The position numbers and the translations under genes were made by a program. From positions 3,350,501-3,414,500 of the forward strand of contig OY979720.1 of the NCBI GenBank assembly GCA_963855995.1: a stretch of DNA of 64,000 bases, written 5' to 3'. Origin of the DNA: Muricea muricata (taxonomy: Eukaryota > Cnidaria > Anthozoa > Malacalcyonacea > Plexauridae). This document shows positions 14,001-24,300 of this stretch, in pieces (the stretch's first letter is position 1; each line of letters begins with the position of its first letter). Under the pieces are notes generated by a model. It searched no databases. It was not told the origin of the DNA and saw only the letters and a program-made list of their open reading frames with translations.

Positions 14001-16636
14001 AAAACCTTTCAACCATAATTGATTAAAAAACTCGATAACGCATCACTGGTTCTTGTCATACTGGAGTATCATACTTAAATGATGTATACACATCACTATA
14101 AAAACCCCCGACAGGAATGCAAATTTTACTCAACAGATGACATGTTTACATCATACCGATCAATAGTGTTTTGAGGCCCTTTACCACTTCAACCTTGTCG
14201 CAGTGAAACCTAGCGTATTTTATTGTTTCGTGAATACTCAGGAAGAAGTGATGATATAGACACAAAATGATGCTTCGATAGAAGTGGAAAACGGACTTGT
14301 TGCAGCTGTAAGGTTGCGCAACTTGTAATGAAATTGAAAAAACAACTGTTTACACTGAATAATTGAATCAGTCAGTCAGCTCATCCCGCCAAGCTAGGAT
14401 TATCTAGACCAGTGAACGCCATCGATACAGCCAAATAACGCAGTCGTACAAGAGAATCAAAGATTGTGAAAATTTGAGCACACCCGTTGTAACCGCGCAG
14501 GCAAGGACAACAGAGAGGAACTGGTACTGCACGTCAATTTGGGTTATTTTTTTATGAATACTAATGTCTCGATCTGATCGCGAATTTGGGACTGGGGCAT
14601 AAACAGTAGGGCCACTCAGCATTGCAACATGTCGCCCTATTTTTATGCGATTGACTGGGCAGAACAGCAAGTTCAGCGTTTTCATTAGCCAGAAAATGCA
14701 ATTGACGGGCCTGGACTTGCATAATGAACATGCGTAATGCGACGCGCGCAGGGACATAAACCTAAAGGTTCCGACTCAAGTGGCCCTTCAGTGTATTTTC
14801 TATTCTGTGACTGGGATCAACGAACACAGCATATTCGCTTGTGCGCAACGTGTAAGAGCAACTGACACATTGACTTTTCGTTATCATTCTAGTCTAACCT
14901 GATAGAGTTCCCTGATGTAACGATATAGAAAACAAGGCATCACACTGGACTTTCGCATCACAGCATGACCGTCATTATCATTGCTATCTTTTATTTTTAA
15001 GTCCTATTTTATGAGTTGCATTTAATATAGTAGTATTTCGATGCCACTTGAACTGATGCGTCGTATATAAAACATGTCTAAAACAGGCCTAACTCTTAAA
15101 AGATCAATTTAAAAAGTCCTTTACAGTCACTCTCAATAAATATACAATATCAAACTAAACAAAAACGCATTTAAAGTGCTAGTGCATGCATGGTCTTGAG
15201 ATCATAGTTGATTACTTAACAAGTATTACTAATTTAGGCAGGTGCACGTGATTTACGACTTGCCAAACTATTACAAAAAATCGCTCACAAAGTCAACACT
15301 TTTTACATTTCATTCTTTGAATCACTTTGGTCAGAAGAGAAAAAGTTTCAAAATATGTTTATCGTGCACAATATTTGGTATATACTTGAGCTACATTATA
15401 TTATTACCTAATATTGTTATGATCTATTTATGATGTACTAAAAGCACTTGAACTCACGCCTACACTGCATGCCTTTGTCTGGCTGGAACCATGCTTGGGA
15501 TTACAAAATGACAAGATGAACAAACAAGCTTAAACCCACCCCGAGCATACATTTATAAAATTTATATCTAAACAGCTAGTGTCATTGAGGAGAATTAATA
15601 CCTAATGATTAGTGTTTGGCCAAGACACTCACTTTCATCATGGCTTTAAGCTACTGAAGACCACAAGAAAATCAAAGAGCTCTTAGCATTATGCCATTCC
15701 ATCATGCACTCATCACATGAATTAGCCTTAATGGCGTATGTCTTAAATAAAGAAATTGATTTCTTTTGTACAAATGTACGTGCACAACATGAGGATACAC
15801 TATAGCCAAGACCGTGAGCTTAACACAGCACAGTGAAGTTCAGTAAACATATTAATAGCAGTTATACCATTGACATCGGTTTCGATTATAACCATCTAAA
15901 CGCTAAATTCTTTACTAATCGAAGGAAAATAAGAGAAGCCCAAGATAAACATTCCAAGCCTAATATCATGCATATATAATGAAGTAACAAACGGTATTTA
16001 AAGGCAACAAAAATGTAATTAAATTTATGCACCGATGAAGACATAATCGTTTGTTACCATGGATTGCGATTTTCTAGCAATCTACAAATGTTGATCGAAC
16101 TTCAAATTAATAACGTAATAGCAAGTGAAACCCTTCGTAAACCTCCAAGATACTTTTTATCCACAATGGTTTCTAGCCATAGATAAATCTCACTAAATAA
16201 AGGGTCTGCTGAAGCTTTGTTCTATAAACACACAAATTTCAACAATACCTGCTGATCGGCGAATGCAGCTATTCTTTACGCAAATCTTCTTCGACAGTCC
16301 ACATGTTTCGGATTCATCAAGCTCCTTGACATACAAAAACAGGACAGCTACGAAAGCGATCAGCAGCGAAAACGCTAGAATACTAAAGATAACATAGACT
16401 GTTCTAAACCATATGCAATTTAACCGCCCGGGTTTCTCTGTTCCTCCAGCTTCATCTCCCACCAGTGTAACTAAGGTAGGTTTTAATGCCATTTCTTCGC
16501 TGTTTTCAGACTTCTTGTGCTCAACGTCATTGTTATTCGTGCTAAAATCGGCCGTAAAGCCGCCATTAATTTCGTATGCTGCATCCTTTGTTGAATCGCA
16601 CGTCACCTTTTCCCAAGAACCCTGCGAAGATGGCAT
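2..16636 (-). CDS. M13 metallopeptidase gene A (neprilysin/ECE-like), N-terminal part
   Basis: Partial type II membrane ectopeptidase on the minus strand. Exons in order: 16249-16636, 1391-1587, 783-1040, 465-539, 148-264 and 2-67; base 1 is the G of the next splice donor, so the gene runs off the left edge. Exon 1 (129 codons) gives a hydrophilic cytosolic tail, one membrane segment (core [19 protein letters not shown]) and a Cys-containing stalk. Exon 2 starts the M13 ectodomain with the family signature [14 protein letters not shown]. Later exons give the helical Peptidase_M13_N region. All exon lengths equal those of gene B, and exon 1 differs from B at only a few residues, so A is a recent duplicate. 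Intron 1 is about 14.7 kb and carries transposons and an alternative first exon. The catalytic HExxH half lies outside the window, so activity cannot be judged. Confidence 0.86.
2048..3444. other. Intron of gene A with no recognised feature
   Basis: AT-rich sequence. The open frames are short, without splice context or family similarity, and I see no repeat ends. Confidence 0.5.
3445..3763 (-). CDS. Possible alternative first exon of M13 gene A
   Basis: An open exon starting at ATG 3763 (A-rich context, MANKVNKGF...) and ending at a GTAAAA donor after base 3445, phase 1. It encodes a cytosolic tail of about 50 residues, a strong membrane segment (SILIVILVIAIVVIGVYYA), an acidic stretch and a Cys stalk ending CVRSAAG. 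This is the same plan, end motif and splice phase as exon 1 of genes A and B (RRSAG/RRAAG). It sits 1.9 kb upstream of gene A exon 2 and would splice in frame to 1587. ECE1-type genes are known to use alternative promoters and first exons, so an alternative N-terminus for A is the simplest reading. A leftover exon of a lost tandem copy is the alternative. No counterpart was seen in the gene B intron. Confidence 0.6.
3764..6389. other. Intron sequence with hairpin, poly-C run and short repeats
   Basis: No gene recognised. A 13-base inverted pair (gtttcaacactc at about 4690 and gagtgttgaaac at 4764) forms an 88-base hairpin. A C-run lies at about 4937-4950. A 13-bp unit (taacttgttaggg) is tandemly doubled at 6013-6038. 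A 22-base stretch at about 5546-5570 (agtttatttcaacatctatt) recurs at 24315-24336 beside the junction of the shorter gene B intron, suggesting that B lost the intervening DNA. Confidence 0.5.
6390..7015. repeat. Degenerate tandem array, left part
   Basis: Repeats carrying the phrases 'ctatagctgacatgttt', 'acttt-gggtctacagctgacatttt' and 'aagaaattaattgggcagaac' recur at roughly 110-150-base spacing. The same phrases continue at 11885-12370 on the far side of two transposons, so one array was probably split by insertions. Confidence 0.6.
6393..6432. repeat. Perfect 20-bp tandem duplication
   Basis: tgacatcaggttgattttat occurs twice back to back with no mismatch, at the edge of a degenerate longer-period array. 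Confidence 0.85.
8047..8565 (+). pseudogene. ISL2EU DDE transposase, C-terminal fragment
   Basis: Matches the end of DDE_Tnp_4 transposases: GLLGISPAGYPTFESELYAG, SGDQVMADRGFDIENEMPPG, LNIPPFL and RRIASLRVHVERAI-like segments. The preceding piece SQSATYSAYKNH lies in another frame (about 8070-8115), so there is a frameshift near 8115. A TGA at 8419-8421 follows HVERAIQ, and matching sequence continues in frame to 8565. The N-terminal half, with the first catalytic acids, is absent; the fragment starts straight after the left inverted repeat. Non-functional as it stands. Confidence 0.8.
8724..10125 (-). pseudogene. ISL2EU SWIM zinc-finger / YqaJ nuclease-like protein, broken
   Basis: Minus strand, in two open pieces. 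The first (10125->9157, about 322 codons, open further upstream in the right inverted repeat) has a SWIM-type zinc motif: CSCPAGQGGCCKHVAAL, i.e. CxC...CxH. The second (9029->8724) has the YqaJ/lambda-exonuclease-like core: TPWLGASPDCLL, GLGEVKCPSP and HNHNCYFQVQG. The catalytic-type Asp (ASPD) and the Glu/Lys pair (EVKC) are visible. Between the pieces the frame is interrupted (9030-9156). The protein is the accessory nuclease partner of ISL2EU transposons; its exact role in transposition is not established. Confidence 0.8.
10907..11835. mobile_element. Non-autonomous hAT-like element, copy 1 (929 bp)
   Basis: Ends CAGTGAACTCTAATACAACT and its inverse form about 31-bp terminal inverted repeats. 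An 8-bp target duplication GGACATAC is visible at 10899-10906 and 11836-11843. CAGTG ends with 8-bp duplications are typical of hAT. No transposase frame. Same length as the copy at 12617 and nearly identical to it. Confidence 0.88.
11885..12370. repeat. Degenerate tandem array, right part
   Basis: Continuation of the array at 6390-7015, with phrases such as 'agggtctatagctaacatt', 'gaattaattgggcagaa' and 'cactcgttgccatttgaag'. Units are better preserved here, with at least three recognisable copies. Confidence 0.6.
12429..13710. mobile_element. 345-bp MITE interrupted by a hAT copy
   Basis: Perfect 34-bp terminal inverted repeats (start CACAGATTACTATTGTACCA) are flanked by the 7-bp direct repeat ATATTAA (12422-12428, 13711-13717). 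Removing the nested hAT element and its duplicated 8 bp leaves about 345 bp. An internal phrase (ttactaagaacatggcgg) occurs twice. Superfamily unassigned. Confidence 0.8.
12617..13545. mobile_element. Non-autonomous hAT-like element, copy 2 (929 bp)
   Basis: Same 929 bp as copy 1. The only difference I found is a cluster near 13185-13196. The 8-bp target duplication GACATGCA lies at 12609-12616 and 13546-13553. It is inserted inside the MITE at 12429-13710, so it is younger than that MITE. Confidence 0.88.
13729..13822. repeat. 47-bp unit in tandem, two copies
   Basis: The unit starting gccaaccccctcatcttaaa occurs twice, head to tail, with a few mismatches. Confidence 0.75.
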
Positions 16637-17670
16637 AGTAGGGGTTAATAATTTTAAGCAAAATCCTCCCTTTGTATTGTCCCTGTTCTTTTTTTAAACT
16701 GAAAATCACGTTATTGAGGCATTCACAACACTTTGTTTCGATTGTTATTGACACTCCAAGCGTGAGCTGAGCCTATATTGAATTTGAAGTATTTGCACTC
16801 ATCGTTTTTAAACCTCCTGTACGATTGAGATGCGTTAAGCTGACGGAGTTAGTCCACAACTTAAGTACTCCATAATCCGTTCCATGTCTCCGCAAAGTGC
16901 TTCGTATGCATATACATGTACAAGGGTGCAGCAGATAGTGTTTTAGACTTGAAGAAAATACAAGAGACGTTCGAACAAGGATATAAAATAATATGCTTTC
17001 TTTTATGGAACTTAAAATAGTGATGCAAGAAATAATGCCAGTGGCCTTAATTGTAACTAACCTTGTATCTGTCTTCGTATATTACCTCTAGAAGTTTACC
17101 ACCAAGTATAAACGATGTTGTATTAGGGTTCAGAAGTTGATGTTTCGACATTCTAGGAGCTAGTACTATATACAGTCTATTCAACTAACGATAGGTTCAT
17201 GCGAGGTTAGGAAGATATTGAGTGATGAGAGAACGGTTTCCTTGGTCAAGCGGGTGCAAAACCTGGATTTTAATGTCCTCTTAATCTATGACTATTTACT
17301 GTAGCAGACAAGTGACTTCCCCTCCTGTACCACAGCACGTTGGATCCACAACTTATACTTTGAGAAATCAATCGTAAACAGTCCAGCGCCCAGTTGGAAT
17401 TAAGGATGATGACTAAACGTTTTACACAAATCTCATTAGAAAAACCGATACATGTTCTAAGATATTCCTATATTCGAATGTACGTCATTGATATTCAAAT
17501 ACAATACCAGAACGTACATTCATCCATATTTACATATAATACAAGCATGTTTTGTGTTGTGCTTGCCACTCTTGCTATCCAAGCTGGGAGGGTTAACACC
17601 AAGACAGACCTGAACACATGATCTTAAAATAATTGAGGAGAAAGAGCTACCTTAATGCGTGATGACGACA
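13960..17670. repeat. Segmental duplication block X (matches 24337-27088)
   Basis: Contains exon 1 of gene A and its upstream DNA. The match starts at 'cacaggtgagtcaggtttac' and ends near 'agaaagagctacctta'. Block X is longer because of insertions, including the element at 14603-14793 and about 1 kb around 15450-16080. Confidence 0.85.
14603..14793. mobile_element. Small MITE, same family as 62816-63001
   Basis: Ends CAGTAGGGCCACTCAG and its imperfect inverse (AGTGGCCCTTCAGTG). The inside shares 'aatgcaattgac' and 'gcgtaatg' phrases in the same order as the element at 62816-63001. Largely missing from the corresponding gene B block. Confidence 0.55.
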
Positions 17671-18376
17671 TCAGTAAACGTGATCGTAACATAAAAGAAT
17701 AAGCCACATAATTTGGAAATCAAGACATCGTACGATATTGGTTCTAGATCACGTGTGCACAGCACAGAATGCAGCCTACGACGCAACTAATGTGTTTAAG
17801 CACATCACAGTATCATCATTAGTTTAAACGAGTACTACTTCCACATTCACTGTCTTCGCGAGGCCATTTTATTGTAGGAGGCTTGAGCCAAAAGATAATC
17901 ATCAATTGCATTGCTTTATTATTTATTAATTTTGTTTGAATTCTCCAATCTCGGAAATCTGACGTGTAAATTATGCATGACATTATTTTTACCTTGATAA
18001 AAGTATAAGAGGGCGGTATGTGCACATTAAAGTTGATTAAATTACTTTTGTGGGGGAGGTATTAAATGCTCCTGTATTAAATTATATATTGACGTATATA
18101 ATCCGGCCTGTATCTACATAGTGTTATACTTTTCTGCATACTTGAATTGTTTTACTGCCCATGCAATGTCCCGTTCTTTGAGAAACTTGATAGTTGCTAA
18201 ATACTAATGTTAATTGTAATTAAGTAGATCTAGTATGCTTCCCGTTCTTTGAAAAAGCTGCATCAAAGTATATAGGTTAGGATAGATAAGATATAATTAA
18301 ACATTCATTTTTTTTCAACAATTCGAGTTTGAATAAAGTCGGTGTTCGATGAAAGCGGCGTTAAAATCTATAAAGC
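16637..18376. other. Intergenic between gene B 3' end and gene A 5' end
   Basis: The part to about 17670 is the duplicated upstream block and presumably holds the gene A promoter. No convincing TATA box or start site could be fixed. The rest, about 17670-18376, has no recognised feature. Confidence 0.5.
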
Positions 18377-21300
18377 CTACCAGACACTGCATTTCTTCTC
18401 AGGATTCATATTGGACCCTAGAGGACATTGAAATGCCTCAGAAAACTGTTCAGAATTCATAATTACACCTTTAACCCTAAAAAGAGAGACATGAATCGCG
18501 TCATAATCAAAACGAATGAGCTGAATGTTAATCTACAGCTTTCAAAGGTTAAATATACCTCAGGTTCATCGGTGGCCACGGCTTATTATCAATTTGTTCC
18601 AGCGCTCCTTGAAGTGTGTACTTTGCACACCATCCCTGTTCAAATTTAAAATACGCACTAATAAAGCATTCGAAAAATTCCCGGTAAAAATATACTAGCA
18701 CATAGCATTCCGAGAAAGGCAATTTGCCGTCCCGCCCTCTCCTATCCCGCACCTTGCACCTAATACCCGTTAAAAAACGCCACGGACTTCTTGCAAGTTG
18801 TCAATTCCTCGACTTTTTACACAACTTGTCAAAAAACTCCAACAAACTTAGTCATTTTATTTTTATCAAGTTGCAACAAGTCTGTTAAAATCAGGCTTAT
18901 TGCAACTTGTCATTTGCATTCAGACTTGTTACAACTTGTTGAAACAACTTCGAGCTAGCCTGTGAAAAACAGATTTTGACAATCAACTTGCAACAGACTT
19001 GTCGTCATCAAGCAGTCGCAAACCATGCCCGTTATAGTCCTTACCTGCGCATATGAAATAAAGAACAGTTGATTTGGCGTGTAGTCAAGGCCAGGAAGCT
19101 TGTTTTCCTCGCCATTCCTTGCAACCCAACCTTTGTAAGCCTGAAAGAAATCCTGAGATCAGCAAAGAAACATGGGAAAATTTCAAGAAACATTTTGACA
19201 TGATACTTTCAACTGTGTTCAGATAGCATAATATCCATAATCAGCATCACAACTACAATATTTGCTTGAGAAGAATTGATATGACTGGTAACTAACCTCG
19301 TAGGCAAATTTCAGACCTCCGTTATCTGCAATATTTTCACCCAATGTTGCTTGCCCATTTAACTGAATATTAAAACAAACAACAATACCACAACTAAAAT
19401 TAAACGTCACCTATCCTACTATCCGGGTAACACTTAAAACGGACTAGCAATATTTGTCAATACTTTTTAAATAATACCATTTTTTTATTAAAACTACTCT
19501 AGTTTTCTGTGTAAATATACTTTAGGTTAAAACGTCCATTATACTATAGGGTATCTGTTTGTCTAGTGTTACCTTCTTTCCAAACAATTCAAATTCGCCA
19601 TATTGATTCACTAAACACTGGCTCTTTCTTAGAAAATTCCTCGTTGAATTTCGTGTCCACCAGTTACGCTGATTGCCATATTTGTCATAAATACGACCTT
19701 CAGAAAAAAATAAATAGTATTAGATTTTATACAATAAATTTCATGTTGAGATATCGTAATGACTGTGTAGCGAATAACACTGTACTATAACCCGAGTTGT
19801 ACATCTATGTACACTTAATCTATGGTATGCAGTCGGAGAAAACATACCGTTGCTATCAAAACCATGAGTCAACTCGTGTCCAGCAACCACCCCAATACCG
19901 CCATAATTAGACGCTCTATAAATCAAGAAGAAGAGTTTGTTGGTATATTTTGGGGTTTTAATGTCAGCGACTTCTTACTAATTTACCAGGCATTAACAAG
20001 AAATACCTTAGATTTTCGTCGTCGTAGAATGGTGAGCGTAAAATTCCCGCCAAAAATACTAATGAAAAATTGCAAAAACGGGACATTGTGTAGTTGATGA
20101 ATTATATGACTTTTGATTGTCAACTCCATATGATTCTACTTGGAACGATAACTTGGCCGCCATCTTTGAAGCCAAATTGAAGGCTGCCATTGATGACGAG
20201 GAGCCACGAAAGTCGCCCATTTTCAAATGCTGTTCTGAACCTAGAATAACGCCTTTTTAACTCTAGAAGATATATGATTCAGACCACGGTTAAAAGTGCG
20301 CTATTCCAGATGGGTGACTTTTGAGTCTCCTTGTTGTCATTGGCGGCCTTCAATTTGGCTTCAAAGATGGCCGCCAAGTTATCGTTCTAGGTATGATCAT
20401 ATAGAGTTCACTGGGTTTGACGGGAATATGATACTTGCTAAATTTATATAAACTAGACCTTACTGTTCGTATTTTTCTGGCGATAATGGTAAGCATTGAT
20501 ATCCGCAGGTGAATGAGTGATTCTATAAAATGTAATTATCCATATCTATAAGTGACTTACACAACTGACTCGTGTGTACACGCTATACATGACACTCAGT
20601 CTCAAGTGTTCGAAGTCAAAGTAAGAAGAAAAGATGAACCATACGCGTTCCTATCCACAGGTTTCTTGTAGTCTTGGATTGTTTTCATGAACTCATTGGT
20701 CTGTATCGAGAACACTGTTTTGAGATATTCACTTCGATTCACATGAACCTAAACAGCAAGAGCCAGTGTAGTAGCAAAACTACCTGTAATTCGAAGTTTA
20801 AAATGCCTAGTTGCATTGGAAAGATGACTTAAATTCACAGTATAACTTCTTGGGTAGAATTTTGTAACTGTTTACCTTGTCGAGATATTTAACGTGTTGC
20901 ATCACATCGCATAATAACATTTGAAAAAGATTCTTTTTTCGTAAGTTGTCAAACTGTTGCAGTTATTTTCTATTGTTACATGGTACAAGATAAAGAATCC
21001 CGTAGACACTCATCATGCACTGTGAGTGAAAAAACCATTGAAGCAAACGAACAAATCAAGGCTGTATGTAATCACAATACATGGGGGTTTATTCAACATG
21101 AATCTGTAAATCGCTCGTGTTTAAATTCACGTGGGCTTTATCTTAATCGCAACGGGACGTCTGTATTGGCTAAAAACATATCAGACTAACCTCCTCGTAT
21201 TCTGCATTTAACTTTTCTTCATCTTTGATAAAATCCGGGTATGCAACCGTAATGCCGGATGCCTCTGCCTACACAAAGCCACAGTACAAAATTGATTAAA

Positions 21301-24300
21301 AAAAGAAAAGGAGGAAGGAAGGCATTAAGAAGAAAGAATGGATGGTAGGTATGACGTTGTTCACCTTCTCCTTAGCTTGTGCTTTTGTCGAGTCGTCCAT
21401 CCATGTTTGTTGATCTAGCTCGAACAAAAACTCTTTCCTGATTTCTTCAAATATCTCTGTAACCTAGTTGGGTCATGTAAATATGTCTTGGTAAAGTATG
21501 GATCACATTACTTACACAAGGATAATAAAGTTGGTTAAAGCGAAATTACGTTTTGGATTCACCAGACAAGTTTGCCATTTGGTCTGTTATTTAATAATTT
21601 ATCAATGTTTAGCCCATTTATTTATTCACAATGAATAATAAGATAAGAAGCAAACTAGGATCAAAATGCTGAAACCTTATACATCTCTGACAAGCGCCTT
21701 CTTGCTTTACCACTTACCCTTTCTTTCGCGCCGGGATTCAGGTTGTGTTCAATGAATATGAGGCCAATAGGAAATGGAAACGTTTTCTTTGTTTGTTCGT
21801 AACAAAAATCCCAGCGCTCACTGTCTTCATATGTTAGGCCCAAAATACGTTGTTTGTAAGCAAGATGTGCATCTGAGTACTCATCTGGTAGATGTCCGAT
21901 GACATGCTCAACTGCTATCCATGCCATGTAATTTGATATTATTCTGTATAAAATATTCTCAGATCAGTTCTTAGATTAGGAAAAAATTACTAATTCATAC
22001 ATATCTGTTCTGTCGTCTTTTATTTTTTTTATTATTCCTTCCTTTCTTCCACCATTCCTCTTTCGTTTATTCTTGCTTTTATCTATTTGCTCATCAACCT
22101 TATACTACTCCAGTAACAACATTTGATCTCATCCCTTTATTTCGCCTTTTTATTTTTCCATCTCTCTATTTTTCATCTACTTTAATGTACATAAAAATTA
22201 CAGCTAAGTCAACCTACGCTTTATCGGTGTTATTTATCAATGCTGCTACTCCTTTCAGGACATCCTTAGTTCTAACCAAAACAGCTTCATCTTTTGACAA
22301 TTTGTAGCTTTGATTTGCGGTTAGTTCACTTAAAAACGAGTACCAGTCAAACTAGAATAAAAACAAGGCATGCTACACCAGGTAATCAAGAAAGCGGAAA
22401 ATGAACAGTTTCTCAAGCGAAATCATTTCGTTGATTAAATCTATAAATTAAATATACTTAAACGCACTTTATGTTCCTAAACGTATGGTACAATTATAAT
22501 TCTTTTCACGAAACTTTTTTAAAAATTTTGCAACTGGGAGTTGCAACTCACCTTTGTGTAGTTGGAAAGTTCCTCGATAGTCGACGAATGTGGGTGACCT
22601 GTTTTTGTCTTTAAAACCTAAAAACAAACAAGATAGACAGAATGTTTAACCACCTTCGGACCTCTGGACTGTTTAAATCCATCAAGACAGTGTATTATAC
22701 CATAGCAATGTTTTCCTCCAATAAGTAAACTTCTTCCATTTGTTTCTCCGCTTCTTTTCTGATAGCTCCAAACAACACCATTACGTCAATCATATATTGT
22801 CTGTACGATGAACGAGTCTAGATATCAAATCATACTATATATTATACAGCTAAACGAGTCTAGAAATCAAATCATACTATATCATACTACTGTATTACAG
22901 CTTAGATATCCTACTTAACCTGATTGCCATTAAGCAAAGGAGTTCCGAAACTGATAGACTGCTATTTACCTTTTCATAGAATTCTTGTGTGGAATTTTTC
23001 TCAGTGTAGTAAGTATGAGAAAGCACAATGCCGCCGTCAGAAATCTAAATGAATTAACAAGAAATTTACCTGCCTGAAATAGTCTATTTTTCCCAAAAAA
23101 TCGCCTGACTCAAAAAGTTATTCTCATTCTCATATTTGCTTTCTTACTGATTATATGTCTTTGTACACTGCATGTATGCATGCCCACAAATTGATATTTG
23201 CTTTGAGATGACCCCTATAATGTTTTAATTCTCAATAGCATTTGGCGCACTCCATCACTTATTGATTTCACTCATTCACTCACTGCACACATACCGCAAA
23301 ACTTTTCTTTGAAGAGTTAGCAAAATCAGGATGCACGGCAAGATGAAAGAAAGGCTGAAGGCCAAGCTTTCCAAAGGCAGTAAGCATTGCTTTGTGAATA
23401 TCATATTCAGACGAGTTCCAGTTTCGAGTTGTAAGATTGCATCCTCCAAGCTGGGCAACGACCTCTTTCAAATATTGATCCCCTTGAGCGTTGATAGCTA
23501 CTTTTGATAAACATGTTTGGTAGTAATCAATTGCTTTCAACACTGCACGGTTCTATAGAAGAATAATAACAATATGCTCAAGAAGATGGTGTGGACTAAA
23601 TTCTGGTACAATATTGTGCATATGAAAGAGCCAACTATATTGCTTGCACAGTTTCACCAAAATGAAAAGTTATATAAGTACCAAATAAATTAACTTCTCC
23701 ACAAAAGTATTTAAGCTTATAAGGTTCAATTAATGTGACGATTATCACAGTAGATAACATACCGCTGAGTACTTTGCCCTCGTGTCAGGATATGCCAGAA
23801 TATTCCTCATGAATTCTTTGTTATCTTTATACATATTAAGAAGTACATGAACTTCTGTCTGAGTTGTTGGTATGAAGGTTTTACTTATCCAGCCACCGCA
23901 GGCAAAAGAGTAGAAATCATCACATGGATCCACAGATCTGTTCATGAAGCCCAGTATAGCTGAGAATGAAAAGATATAGAGAACAGCTCATATAGTGGGT
24001 AGCTTACAATTACTTGTAGGAGGTCCACAGTTGTGGTTTTTTTGCAATGGTAGCAAACCTATGCAGTTTATTACCACACATTTTTTATTTTTTTGCTAAC
24101 ATCTACCCAAGATAACTTCAATCTACCACCGAGTAAGGGACATATGCAGAGGTCGAAGTGTATTTAAGGTATTTGAAAATGACCGTAAATTTACTGTCAT
24201 AATTAAAATTAGACAACTGTTGTTTGCATAGCAAAAAGGTTAAAACTTAATCACTCTCAATCAACTTAGCTTTTCACCGTAAAAATCACAAGAAATCTTC

